From assembly GCF_042655305.1 (NCBI RefSeq), contig NZ_JBHSLR010000006.1: 64,000 bases of DNA, one strand, 5' to 3'. Positions 1 through 8,757 of this stretch are shown one piece after another (position 1 is the stretch's first letter; every line of letters starts with the position of its first letter). The notes beneath the pieces are model-generated. The model had not been told where the DNA came from. It made no database searches and saw only the letters and a program-made list of their open reading frames with translations. Source of the DNA: Arcanobacterium_A bovis (lineage in GTDB: Bacteria; Actinomycetota; Actinomycetes; Actinomycetales; Actinomycetaceae). The translations under genes were made by a program, and so were the position numbers.

Positions 1-18
1 CACATCGAAGGAGTTTTC

Positions 19-1044
19 GTGGCAATCGCAACCCCAGAAGTTTATGCAGAGATGCTTGACCGCGCTAAGCGCGATAAGTTTGCTTACCCAGCAATCAACG
101 TAACCTCATCCCAGACGCTTACTGCTGCACTGCAAGGTTTTGCTGAGGCAGAGTCCGACGGCATCATTCAGGTGTCGGTTGGTGGCGCTGAATACTGGGC
201 AGGATCGACGATCAAGGATCGTGTTGCAGGCTCGCTCGCAATGGCTGCCTACGCCCGCGAAGTTGCAAAGAACTACCCAGTGACGGTTGCTCTTCACACT
301 GATCACTGCGCCAAGCAGAATATCGATTCGTGGATCCGCCCAATTATGGAGCTTGAAGCTGAAGAAGTAAAGGCTGGCCGCGATCCATTCTTCCAGTCGC
401 ACATGTGGGACGGTTCGGCTGTTCCGCTTGACGAAAACCTTGTTATTGCTCAGGAACTTCTTGAGCTTTCACAGGCTGCTCGCACTATTCTCGAAATCGA
501 GATTGGCGTTGTTGGTGGCGAGGAAGACGGCGTTAAGGCTGAAATTAACGACAAGCTCTACACCACGGCAGAAGACGGAATCAAGACTGTTGAAGCTCTT
601 GGCCTTGGCGAGAAGGGTCGCTACATCACCGCTCTGACCTTCGGAAACGTTCACGGCGTGTACAAGCCAGGCGCTGTAAAGCTTCGCCCAGAAATCCTTG
701 GCGACATCCAGAAGGCTGTTGGCGAGAAGTTCAACGCTGGCGATCGTCCATTCGATCTCGTTATGCACGGTGGCTCTGGTTCGACTGCTCAGGAGATCGC
801 GACGGCGGTTGAGAACGGCGTTATCAAGATGAACGTTGACACCGACACCCAGTACGCATTCTCCCGCCCAGTTGTCGATTGGATGCTCAAGAACTACGAC
901 GGCATGCTCAAGATTGACGGCGAAGTTGGCAACAAGAAGCAGTACGATCCACGTGCATGGGGCAAGGCTGCTGAAGCTGGCATGGCAGCTCGTGTGCTCG
1001 AAGCATGTGAGCGTCTCGGCTCGGTAGGCACCAAGCTTAAGTGA
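19..1044 (+). CDS. fba: Class II fructose-bisphosphate aldolase
   Basis: Cleaves fructose 1,6-bisphosphate to glyceraldehyde 3-phosphate and dihydroxyacetone phosphate, and runs in reverse in gluconeogenesis; cytosolic. The 341 residues are full length for the class II (zinc) family. Visible motifs are HTDHC at residues 93-97 (catalytic Asp95, zinc ligand His96), NVHG with zinc ligand His212, HGGSGS from residue 250 (His250) and NVDTD from residue 272, which binds substrate phosphate. The start is GTG, with GAAGGAG placed 5 bases upstream. The gene stands alone and ends at a strong hairpin. The pckG and ppdK genes in this window would feed the same gluconeogenic route. Confidence 0.97.
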   Translation: MAIATPEVYAEMLDRAKRDKFAYPAINVTSSQTLTAALQGFAEAESDGIIQVSVGGAEYWAGSTIKDRVAGSLAMAAYAREVAKNYPVTVALHTDHCAKQNIDSWIRPIMELEAEEVKAGRDPFFQSHMWDGSAVPLDENLVIAQELLELSQAARTILEIEIGVVGGEEDGVKAEINDKLYTTAEDGIKTVEALGLGEKGRYITALTFGNVHGVYKPGAVKLRPEILGDIQKAVGEKFNAGDRPFDLVMHGGSGSTAQEIATAVENGVIKMNVDTDTQYAFSRPVVDWMLKNYDGMLKIDGEVGNKKQYDPRAWGKAAEAGMAARVLEACERLGSVGTKLK

Positions 1045-1102
1045 AATGCCTCAGTGAGCAGTTAAATATGGCTGACTAGGCAGTAAGACTACTCTTACGA
1101 CT

Positions 1103-1142
1103 GGGAGGGGAAGCGTTCATCTCCATGAACGCTTCCCCTCCC
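1103..1142. terminator. Terminator hairpin after fba
   Basis: A perfect 18-bp stem (1103-1120 with 1125-1142) encloses a CTCC loop. It lies between the convergent fba and ATP-grasp genes and has no strong U-tract, so it may stop transcription from both sides. Confidence 0.8.
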
Positions 1143-1241
1143 CGCTATTTGTCCTAACTTAGGCGCCGGCTTGTCCATCGCGCAATATAGCGCTGATAGC
1201 CAAGGATTCGCCTTAGTTAGGGCAAGCTCAACCGATTACTA

Positions 1242-2429
1242 TCAGCTCTCCCACAGCGTCTTAGCCAAGTTCTTTCGATGGCGCGCAATCCGCATGGTTC
1301 GCAGCGGGTTGTTGTCGAAAGAATAATCTAAGGCATTTCCTGTGTTGCTATAACGTGGTTCTTCCGTGAAATACTCCAAGGAAGCGCCTTCGAGTTGTTC
1401 AGCTACAGCTTCCCGGGTGGCAGTAATCCAGTTGAATGGGCGGCGAGTAATCGTTGGTGGTTCTTGCTCTGCTAAGTCACGCAGCGCCACATCGATAAAG
1501 TTCACGCCATTGAGGTTGGCATAGTAGAAACTCCGCCCGAGTCGTGTGTTCATTTCAAGCACGTACGGCACACCACTGATTGCATCAACTTTGAAGTCGA
1601 TGTTGAAAAATCCTTCGTAGCCGAGCTCGCATACGATTTTCTCGCAAATTTCTAGCAAGTCTGGGCGATTGGTGTCGGTCAAGAGCAAATGGTTTCCTAC
1701 CCACATTGGGCGGTGGTCGGATAAAACCGACCGTGCATGCGCAAATACGCAGCTCCCTGTGCGAAGGCTCCGGTAGCCATTGACCGAGTATTCTTGCGTG
1801 TGATCGCCGTTGATATAAGTCTGCACGATCATCGTGCCAGAAAAACCTGACTGATATACGGCCGCCAAGTACTCACGTGCCGCTTCCGGCGTCTGCGCAT
1901 GAAAACCCTTGTGTTTCTCAGGGAAATCGTAGGAGTTGAAAAGCTCATAATTGGCGGCTTTGATGAATTGTGGACCTTCGAGTGGCAACTCCATGAAGTT
2001 TTCTGGCGTGGCGTTATACGTGCGTGGAATTTCCACACCAAACTCCGCCATCTTCTCATAGAAGAAGCTCTTGTCCATAAGCGCCCGTCCCAGCTCTTTT
2101 TCTGGGTAGGGCAAAAATGGCTTGAATTCGAGCAGGTCAAGAGACTTGTATAGAGTATGCAGATACTCTTCGGTGGGCGCCAAAATCATCACGTCGGTAA
2201 TCGAATCCGCATGCTGGCGATACACCGAATTGAGAAGCGCCGCAAACACCTCAAGATCCGACGAAAAGTTTGGATCTGTGTGAATCTCGGCGATCGCCGT
2301 CTTATAAAAAGGCAGGAGCACGCCGGCACCACACACAGTGATTTTTTCTCCAGTTGCCTCGTGGTAACTGCGAGCTATGGTGTATGAATTTTCGTCGGTT
2401 CCGAGTGAAATAGTGAGGATTTTACGCAA
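1242..2429 (-). CDS. ATP-grasp ligase, probable peptidoglycan cross-bridge amino acid ligase
   Basis: Protein of 395 residues with an ATP-grasp fold: a divergent N-terminal domain, a central ATP-binding lobe (QFIKAANYE near residue 155) and a C-terminal part with the metal-site signature FFNIDFKVD and VLEMNTRLG around residues 275-300. Length and organisation resemble D-aspartate ligases that activate a D-amino acid and join it to the lysine of peptidoglycan precursors. It lies 54 bp downstream of a FemAB-type transferase on the same strand, consistent with a two-gene cross-bridge unit. Actinomycetaceae often have lysine peptidoglycan with a D-Glu or D-Asp in the bridge. Fold is confident; substrate is inference. 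A general carboxylate-amine ligase is the alternative. Confidence 0.75.
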   Translation of the reverse strand: MRKILTISLGTDENSYTIARSYHEATGEKITVCGAGVLLPFYKTAIAEIHTDPNFSSDLEVFAALLNSVYRQHADSITDVMILAPTEEYLHTLYKSLDLLEFKPFLPYPEKELGRALMDKSFFYEKMAEFGVEIPRTYNATPENFMELPLEGPQFIKAANYELFNSYDFPEKHKGFHAQTPEAAREYLAAVYQSGFSGTMIVQTYINGDHTQEYSVNGYRSLRTGSCVFAHARSVLSDHRPMWVGNHLLLTDTNRPDLLEICEKIVCELGYEGFFNIDFKVDAISGVPYVLEMNTRLGRSFYYANLNGVNFIDVALRDLAEQEPPTITRRPFNWITATREAVAEQLEGASLEYFTEEPRYSNTGNALDYSFDNNPLRTMRIARHRKNLAKTLWES

Positions 2430-2483
2430 TTGTTTTGCCTCTCAACGTATCGTGGTGCGAAGTGCCGCGGGCGTGTGGCGGAA

Positions 2484-3467
2484 TTATTTTTTGGTGAAGC
2501 GTGCGTACGTATCCGGATCGATTACGATGTCGAGGTTGCCAATCCATGACACGACGTTGTCCTCAGTGAACTTTTTCTTGAACTGGTACAGGCCGTCGTC
2601 TTCATCGGTGGAAAAAATTCCGCCCATGTCGTAGTAATCGCAACCAGCCTCCGCTGCAAAGCAAATCTCTTCGTAATTGATCTGGTAGCTCTGACCGAGG
2701 TTGTATTCGTGCGTGTCCGCGCCGTAAATCGAGAAGGCGCGCTTTCCGAAAGTGATGAGGAACGACGTCGCTATGGCCTCGCCGTCGTACATCGAGAAGC
2801 TTAGGCGTGTGTTGTTCGGGAAAGCGTCGTAGAGCTTTTCGAAATATTCGTAGGGCCGGTAGGAGAGCCCGTGGTGCTTGTTCATGATTTCGAGAATGCG
2901 GTAGAACTCGGGGAGGTCAGCGCGCGTGCCCACCTTGTTGCTGATTCCCAAACGGTAGGAGCGACGCACGGTCTTACGAGTTCCGCGCGAGAGGCCGGTG
3001 AGGATTTCTTCGCCGGTGCGTCCTTTGATGTCCAACACGAGGCTTTGGAGCGGCTGGGTGGTGTTCTTGGGGTCTTGGGTGAAGTTGTAACCTGCTGCTG
3101 CGTACTTTTCCACCAGCTCGGCGTCGTAAGGAACTTCAGGGTCGATACGCACCACGAATCCCTCGTGTTCGCGTACGTACTTTGTCACTTCGGCAAGTAG
3201 CTCGGTGACTGTTTCGACGTCGTAGAGATCGCACACAGGCCCGCGCGGTGCATAGAAGAAATTCCCGCCTGCGCGCTGGTCAAAAATGGACAGCAGCGAG
3301 ATAGCAGCGCGGATTTCGCCGTCGCGCTCAATATAGAGGTGGTGACTTTGCCAGTTGTCTTTTACCTTCGCCCAATTCCGGCTTTGAAGAATCGTGCCGT
3401 ACGGTGAATTTGCGAGGAATGTGTCGAATTTTTCCACGCTGGGCTTGTTAGTGACGTCGAGAATCAT
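2484..3467 (-). CDS. FemAB-family aminoacyltransferase (peptidoglycan bridge)
   Basis: FemX/FemAB enzymes move an amino acid from aminoacyl-tRNA onto the stem peptide of lipid II at the inner membrane face. The 327 residues carry family hallmarks: ILQSRNWAKVK near residue 26, FYAPRGPV near 70, and the C-terminal block YYDMGGIF followed by DGLYQFKKKF. The family fold is two GNAT-like domains. The start is the ATG at 3467; no Shine-Dalgarno precedes it, but a TATACT hexamer ends 6 bases upstream, suggesting a leaderless mRNA. It leads an apparent two-gene unit with the ATP-grasp ligase. The amino acid added (Ala, Lys or other) cannot be read from sequence. Confidence 0.88.
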   Translation of the reverse strand: MILDVTNKPSVEKFDTFLANSPYGTILQSRNWAKVKDNWQSHHLYIERDGEIRAAISLLSIFDQRAGGNFFYAPRGPVCDLYDVETVTELLAEVTKYVREHEGFVVRIDPEVPYDAELVEKYAAAGYNFTQDPKNTTQPLQSLVLDIKGRTGEEILTGLSRGTRKTVRRSYRLGISNKVGTRADLPEFYRILEIMNKHHGLSYRPYEYFEKLYDAFPNNTRLSFSMYDGEAIATSFLITFGKRAFSIYGADTHEYNLGQSYQINYEEICFAAEAGCDYYDMGGIFSTDEDDGLYQFKKKFTEDNVVSWIGNLDIVIDPDTYARFTKK

Positions 3468-3473
3468 AGGAAC

Positions 3474-3479
3474 AGTATA
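3474..3479 (-). promoter_or_regulatory. -10 element for a leaderless FemAB transcript
   Basis: Reading the minus strand, TATACT is followed by 6 bases and then the ATG at 3467. This would put the transcription start on the initiator codon. No clear -35 is visible, and no ribosome binding site precedes the ATG. Confidence 0.5.
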
Positions 3480-3857
3480 TATAGAGGGGGAATCAGTATT
3501 TTCATTTCAAACACACCTTGTTCAGATTTGTAGGGATTTTCTCTATTTGGTGCCGTGCGCGACCTTGCGGGTAGAGTTACGTGTCATGCTGCAGATGTGC
3601 CGAGCTGGGTGATCAGCACCGTGTCTGGCATTTGGTGTTTCATCTCGTGTGGCAGTTAGTCGTGCGTCGACGCTTCGTATCACACCAGGTGTTGTGGGAT
3701 ATGAGACTGACCCTCTCGACATATGAAACATATCGTAAAGAGATGTTCAAGGTCGCTATTATTACTAAGTAAAGCGTGCTGTGGAATTTTCCCGTCCGCG
3801 TGACGTTTTACGAATAGGCTAAGAGCTAATCAGTAAACGTGAAGGACGTGAAGCAAG
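3480..3857. other. Intergenic region between femAB and purA
   Basis: This 378-bp stretch separates divergent genes. Small open frames inside it have no recognisable protein features. It should hold the purA promoter; a TAGGCT at 3815-3820 is a possible -10. No RNA gene or repeat was recognised. Confidence 0.4.
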
Positions 3858-5144
3858 ATGCCAGCAGTAATTATTGTGGGTGCTCAATGGGGCGACGAAG
3901 GAAAAGGTAAGGCCTCCGACCAGCTCGGAACCCAAGTTGACTACGTTGTAAAGTACAACGGCGGCAACAACGCAGGTCACACCGTCGTCGTCGATGGTGA
4001 GAAATTCGCTTTGCATCTTCTACCTGCAGGTATCCTCACCCCAGGATGTACTCCAGTGATCGGCAACGGAGTAGTTGTCGATCTCGACGTGCTCTTCTCC
4101 GAGATCGAGGAGCTGAACTCGCGCGGAATCGACACCTCTAAGCTGCGAATTTCAAATAACGCCCACATCATTCCTTCGTACAACAAAACGATGGACGCCG
4201 TCAACGAACGTATGCTCGGCAGCCGCAAGCTCGGCACCACCGGACGCGGCATCGGTCCAACTTATGCCGACAAGATGAACCGCATCGGTTTGCGAATCCA
4301 AGATCTTTTCGACCCGTCGATTTTGCGGCAAAAGGTGGAGGGCGCGCTCCAGCAGAAGAATGGCTTGCTGGAGAAAGTGTATGGCGAGGACGGTTTCGAC
4401 GTTGACGCCGTCACCAATGAGCTGCTGTCCTATGCTGATCGCGTCAAGCCAATGCTGATGAACGTGACGGCGGAGCTCAATCACGCCCTTGACCGTGGCG
4501 AGACGCTCGTTTTCGAGGGTGGGCAGGCCGTGATGCTCGATATCGACCATGGCACGTATCCGTTTGTGACGTCGTCGTCGTGCTCCGCCGCAGGTGCTTG
4601 CACTGGTTCAGGCGTTGGGCCGCGCCGCATCGACCGAATTGTGGGCGTGGCGAAGGCATATATCACTCGCGTTGGTGAGGGCCCGTTCCCAACTGAGCTC
4701 TTTGACGAGTGGGGCGAGCGTTTGCGCGAAGTTGGTGGAGAGTACGGTACGACGACGGGTCGTCCGCGTCGCTGTGGATGGTACGACGCCGTGGTGGCGC
4801 GTTATGCCAGCCAGGTTAACTCTTTGACGGACATCGTTTTGACGAAACTGGACGTGCTCACAGGTATCGAGCAGATTTCGGTGTGTGTAGCCTATGAGCT
4901 TGATGGCCAGCGGATTGAGGATTTGCCTGATTCGCAGACGGATATGCGCCACGTAAAGCCGATTTACGAGTACTTCCCAGGTTGGACGGAAGATATTTCG
5001 CAATGTGCGACCTTTGAGGAGCTCCCGCAAGCGGCACAGGATTACGTGCTCAAGCTTGAGGAACTTTCTGGTTGCCGGATTTCGTCGATTGGTGTTGGGC
5101 CTGGCCGCGATCAGACGATCGTGCGCACTTCGCTACTTGACTAA
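3858..5144 (+). CDS. purA: Adenylosuccinate synthetase
   Basis: Joins IMP and aspartate using GTP to form adenylosuccinate, the first committed step to AMP; cytosolic. The 428 residues are the normal length. The N-terminal GAQWGDEGKGK loop is at residues 8-18 with the catalytic Asp13, followed by NNAGHT and by GTTGRGIGP near residue 130. The C-terminal GPGRD motif is present. Oddity: the IMP-binding segment usually written SSN(P/T)TAGG reads SSSCSAAGA, and the preceding FEGAQ reads FEGGQ; the reading frame is intact. The gene is monocistronic and ends at two large hairpins. Identity is not in doubt. Confidence 0.96.
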   Translation: MPAVIIVGAQWGDEGKGKASDQLGTQVDYVVKYNGGNNAGHTVVVDGEKFALHLLPAGILTPGCTPVIGNGVVVDLDVLFSEIEELNSRGIDTSKLRISNNAHIIPSYNKTMDAVNERMLGSRKLGTTGRGIGPTYADKMNRIGLRIQDLFDPSILRQKVEGALQQKNGLLEKVYGEDGFDVDAVTNELLSYADRVKPMLMNVTAELNHALDRGETLVFEGGQAVMLDIDHGTYPFVTSSSCSAAGACTGSGVGPRRIDRIVGVAKAYITRVGEGPFPTELFDEWGERLREVGGEYGTTTGRPRRCGWYDAVVARYASQVNSLTDIVLTKLDVLTGIEQISVCVAYELDGQRIEDLPDSQTDMRHVKPIYEYFPGWTEDISQCATFEELPQAAQDYVLKLEELSGCRISSIGVGPGRDQTIVRTSLLD

Positions 5145-5159
5145 AGGCATTGACGTGAA

Positions 5160-5223
5160 AACTTGGGGCTGTTTTTGCAACATCTCGACATATGTTCAGA
5201 TGTTGCAAAAACAGCCCCAGGTT
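5160..5223. repeat. Palindromic intergenic repeat, copy A
   Basis: A 26-bp stem with one G-T pair (5160-5185 with 5198-5223) encloses the 12-base loop CGACATATGTTC. Related hairpins at 36537-36594 and 43018-43060 share the GCAACATCT arm and the CATAT centre. It sits between the convergent genes purA and lppM, so it could act as a bidirectional terminator, but its similarity to the other copies marks it as a repeat family. Confidence 0.8.
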
Positions 5224-5253
5224 TCATAGTTTTCATACGGATCATGCGGCCGA

Positions 5254-5300
5254 GTATGTGGTGTGGGCGGGAGCTAGAAGCTCCCGCCCACACCACATAC
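5254..5300. terminator. 22-bp perfect hairpin between purA and lppM
   Basis: A perfect 22-bp stem (5254-5275 with 5279-5300) with an AGA loop lies between convergent genes. It has no U-tract and is probably a bidirectional terminator. Confidence 0.75.
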
Positions 5301-5345
5301 TGCAAATTGCTTAGTCAGTTAGCAGAGTTCTTGTTCTCAGACTAA

Positions 5346-6509
5346 CTACTGCTGGCGCCAGTTGTTGTAATCAGGAGTGTCGCCACTATTGCCGCCATCC
5401 TTCTCCGACGGGGCTGGGGCTGATTCCGGCGTCGTTTCTGGTGCAGGTGGAACTGCGTCAGGGCCGGGCTGGAATGGTGTAGACGACGCAGGCGTTATAG
5501 GTGGTACCGACGGAGCTGGTGGTTGAGCCGCTGGTGGCATTGGTGCTACTGGTGCTTGTCCCGGTACTGGCTGCGTCGGAGCAGGAGCTTCTGCATAGGA
5601 GAATGGCGATGCCGATCCTTGCTGAGGCATTCCTTGCGGTTGCGCTCCTTGCTGTGGATTGTACTGGTATGGCGCTCCCGGCGTCTGCCCGTAAGGAGTC
5701 TGTCCGTAAGGGGACTGCCCATCAAAACCATAGCCTTGGGCAGGATCGTTGTTGGACTTCTTGCGGATCAAGAAGAATACGCCTACTCCGATCAAGCCCA
5801 GAACTACAAGTCCGCCAAGCGCCCACGGAAGGATTGAGAAACCGGAGTCTTTAGCATTGTCGGAATCGGAATCTTTGGAAAGATCAGAGTCCTTGCTGCC
5901 CGAATCTTTTTTCGAGTCCTCCTTCTTATCTTCATTTGTGGCTGCTACGCTACCCTTTGCGTGCTTCTTGCCTTCAACGGTGATCTTCTTGGCTAGGATC
6001 GTTATGTCGTTATAGCTCGCTGTGTTGCCGTTAACTGTTGCACCGTCAGCTTTTACAATCTCGCCAGGCATTGTGACATTGAACGAGAACTGAACGTTGA
6101 ACTGCTTGAACATCTGCAGGTCTTGTTCGTCAAAGCTTGCCTTATCATCGTCACCAAAATTCAAAATGTAGGTATCGGGAGTTTCGACGAGCGTCTCGCC
6201 GTCTACCGCGTTGCCTTTTGACTTAATAGTCATCGTGCAGTCGAGGGTATTGCCAGAAGATGCATCTGTCATCTGGATATCCGATAGCGCTTTGTCGAGT
6301 GCCGAAATGTCCATTTCTTTCTCGATATCTTGGCACTTGAACTGTTGTGCAAACATTCCAGAATCATCCTTGAAATGCAAAGCCATATTCATGGAGCCGT
6401 CTTCATTAACGGCCACAGTATTGTGTGACTCGCAGGCAGTGAGTAGTAGGGCGAAAGGAAGCAGGATCGCTGCTACTTTTCTCCGAGATTTTTTGGTAGC
6501 ACCTTGCAT
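5346..6509 (-). CDS. LppM-like lipoprotein with membrane anchor and proline/glutamine-rich tail
   Basis: The 387-residue protein starts at the ATG at 6509, which has GGGAGAA just upstream; an upstream in-frame start lacks a site. A basic N-terminus and hydrophobic stretch end in the lipobox LLTAC, so the mature protein should be lipid-anchored. The next ~170 residues resemble the LppM (DUF3153) domain. A Lys/Asp/Ser-rich linker, one membrane span (FSILPWALGGLVVLGLIG, then RKK) and a proline/glutamine-rich tail with PYGQTPYGQ repeats follow. The tail should be cytoplasmic if the N-terminal domain is outside. Mycobacterial LppM has been linked to lipid handling at the envelope; function here is not established. 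Confidence 0.75.
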   Translation of the reverse strand: MQGATKKSRRKVAAILLPFALLLTACESHNTVAVNEDGSMNMALHFKDDSGMFAQQFKCQDIEKEMDISALDKALSDIQMTDASSGNTLDCTMTIKSKGNAVDGETLVETPDTYILNFGDDDKASFDEQDLQMFKQFNVQFSFNVTMPGEIVKADGATVNGNTASYNDITILAKKITVEGKKHAKGSVAATNEDKKEDSKKDSGSKDSDLSKDSDSDNAKDSGFSILPWALGGLVVLGLIGVGVFFLIRKKSNNDPAQGYGFDGQSPYGQTPYGQTPGAPYQYNPQQGAQPQGMPQQGSASPFSYAEAPAPTQPVPGQAPVAPMPPAAQPPAPSVPPITPASSTPFQPGPDAVPPAPETTPESAPAPSEKDGGNSGDTPDYNNWRQQ

Positions 6510-6839
6510 GCTGTTCTCCCTAAGTAAAGTATGAATGTGATGTTTCGTTTTCAACTATAACGGAAGAAAATAGAGTTTCATAGGAAAAGGCGAAAGCATG
6601 AAAAATTGGGACTGTCTACCTTATACGTGCAGGTTTCGCCCATAGCCTTATCGAGGCTAAAAGTGGAGAAATTGCACGAAAAAACAGAGAATGGAGGGGA
6701 AGTATAGGCGCTGGTATTTCGTAATATCGATAAGGAAATCGCGAGCCGATAGTCCCACCAAATCCGCGCTACTTCAGTGGATAATAGTTATTGGAAGAAA
6801 ATCCGGTACAACATCGCCCAATCTCTAGGAGGACATGCG
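6510..6839. other. Divergent intergenic region lppM/pckG
   Basis: This 330-bp stretch should carry promoters for both flanking genes. A short inverted repeat TAGCC/GGCTA lies near 6643-6659, and a GGCGAAA/TTTCGCC pair spans roughly 6589-6640. No defined operator or RNA gene was recognised. Confidence 0.35.
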
Positions 6840-8696
6840 ATGACAGACAAGACCTACACAGTTGACGAAGTACGCGAAGGTGCACCTTCCATCGCTCCAG
6901 CTGATCTCATCGAATGGGTAACTGAGGTAGCAAACCTCACCAAGCCAGCACAGATCGAATGGTCCGATGGTTCCCAAGAAGAATGGGATCGTCTCACCAC
7001 GCTTATGGTTGATAGCGGAATGTTCACCCGCTTGAACCCAGAAAAGCGCCCTAACTCTTTCTTGGCTCGTTCCCTTCCATCCGACGTTGCACGTGTTGAG
7101 TCCCGTACCTACATCTGCTCCGAGAAGGAAGAAGATGCAGGTCCAACCAACAACTGGGCAGATCCAAAGGAAATGAAGGAAATCCTCATCGGCGAAAACG
7201 GCGTGTTCCGTGGCTCGATGGCTGGACGCACCATGTACGTGGTTCCTTTCTCGATGGGTCCACTCGGCGGTCCAATTTCCCAGCTCGGTGTTGAGCTCAC
7301 CGACTCCCCATACGTTGTCGTTAACATGCGCATCATGACCCGCATGGGCGCTGAAGCTCTCAAGCTTATTAGCGAAGGTGGCGCTTGGGTTCCAGCAGTT
7401 CACTCGGTTGGTAAGCCACTTGCTGAAGGTGAAGCTGATGTAGCATGGCCATGCAACGATGAAAAGTACATCACCCACTTCCCAGAGAGCAACGAGATTT
7501 GGTCCTTCGGCTCCGGCTACGGCGGAAACGCACTGCTCGGCAAGAAGTGCTTCGCGTTGCGTATCGCTTCGACGATGGCACGTCGTGACGGTTGGATGGC
7601 AGAGCACATGCTCATCCTGCGTCTTACTGACGAAAAGACTGGCAAGCAGTACCACGTAACTGCTGCATTCCCATCGGCTTGTGGCAAGACCAACCTCGCC
7701 ATGCTTCAGCCAACCATCGAAGGCTACAAGGTTGAGACCGTTGGTGACGACATTGCTTGGATGCGCCCAGGTCCAGATGGTCGCCTCTACGCTATCAACC
7801 CAGAAGCAGGCTTCTTCGGCGTTGCTCCAGGTACCTCATACGAGACCAATCCAATGGCTATGGACTCCATGAAGGAGAACGTAATCTTCACGAACGTCGC
7901 ATTGACCGACGACGGTGACGTGTGGTGGGAAGGCATCGACGCTGAGCAGCCAGAGCACCTCATTGATTGGCAAGGTAACGACTTCACGAAGGCTGATACG
8001 GAAGCAGGTAAGAAGGCTGCACATCCGAACTCGCGCTTCACCGCTCCTGCTGCTCAGTGCCCAATTATCTGCGAAGATTGGGAAGCTCCACAGGGCGTAG
8101 CTATCGACGCAATTCTCTTCGGTGGACGCCGCGCAAGCAACGTTCCATTGGTTGCAGAAGCATTCGACCAGACCCACGGTGTATTCGTTGGCGCTACTGT
8201 TGCTTCCGAGCAGACGGCAGCTGCTGAAGGTGCGGTTGGCTCCTTGCGTCATGATCCGTTCGCTATGCTCCCATTCTGTGGCTACAACATGGCCGACTAC
8301 TGGGGTCACTGGCTCGAGATGGGCGAGAAGCTCGGCGAGAAGTTCCCGAAGGTATTCCAGGTTAACTGGTTCCGCAAGGACGAGAACGGCAAGTTCATGT
8401 GGCCAGGATACGGCGACAACTCCCGCGTTCTTGACTGGGTAGTACGTCGTTGTGCAGGCGAAGTTGAGGCAATTGAGGGTATGACTGGTCTTTACCCGAA
8501 GTTCGAAGACTTCAACCTCGAAGGCCTAGACATCACCGCTGAGGATTGGGCAAAGCTTTACGCAACCGATCCAGAAGCATGGGGTGCTGAGGCTGAAGAT
8601 TCGGCTAAGTACTTCGAGCAGTTCGGTGAGAAGCTCCCTGCAGCAATCTCCGCTGAGCTCGACAAGCTTCGCGCACGCATCGCTGATGCCAAGTGA
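6840..8696 (+). CDS. pckG: Phosphoenolpyruvate carboxykinase (GTP)
   Basis: Converts oxaloacetate and GTP to phosphoenolpyruvate, CO2 and GDP, the entry step of gluconeogenesis; cytosolic. The 618 residues match the GTP-dependent class. The kinase-1a P-loop FPSACGKTN holds the family's reactive cysteine at about residue 281, and the FGGRRASNVPL block typical of this class is present near residue 430. The ATG at 6840 is chosen because AGGAGG lies 7 bases upstream; a longer frame starting earlier has no such site. The gene is monocistronic and ends at a hairpin. It fits metabolically with ppdK and fba in this window. Confidence 0.97.
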   Translation: MTDKTYTVDEVREGAPSIAPADLIEWVTEVANLTKPAQIEWSDGSQEEWDRLTTLMVDSGMFTRLNPEKRPNSFLARSLPSDVARVESRTYICSEKEEDAGPTNNWADPKEMKEILIGENGVFRGSMAGRTMYVVPFSMGPLGGPISQLGVELTDSPYVVVNMRIMTRMGAEALKLISEGGAWVPAVHSVGKPLAEGEADVAWPCNDEKYITHFPESNEIWSFGSGYGGNALLGKKCFALRIASTMARRDGWMAEHMLILRLTDEKTGKQYHVTAAFPSACGKTNLAMLQPTIEGYKVETVGDDIAWMRPGPDGRLYAINPEAGFFGVAPGTSYETNPMAMDSMKENVIFTNVALTDDGDVWWEGIDAEQPEHLIDWQGNDFTKADTEAGKKAAHPNSRFTAPAAQCPIICEDWEAPQGVAIDAILFGGRRASNVPLVAEAFDQTHGVFVGATVASEQTAAAEGAVGSLRHDPFAMLPFCGYNMADYWGHWLEMGEKLGEKFPKVFQVNWFRKDENGKFMWPGYGDNSRVLDWVVRRCAGEVEAIEGMTGLYPKFEDFNLEGLDITAEDWAKLYATDPEAWGAEAEDSAKYFEQFGEKLPAAISAELDKLRARIADAK

Positions 8697-8722
8697 GCTA
8701 ATTCGTAGCTAGAACTTAGCAA

Positions 8723-8757
8723 AACGAGGGCTGGAGCAAATTGCTCCAGCCCTCGTT
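8723..8757. terminator. Terminator hairpin after pckG
   Basis: A perfect 16-bp stem (8723-8738 with 8742-8757) with a three-base loop follows the pckG stop codon by about 25 bases. Confidence 0.8.

Noticed and set aside
6825..7655. A 276-codon minus-strand frame opposite pckG
   Set aside because: It is antisense to well-conserved PEP carboxykinase sequence and shows no protein features. Similar shadows at 12306-13130, 21613-22398 and 41183-42031 were dropped for the same reason.
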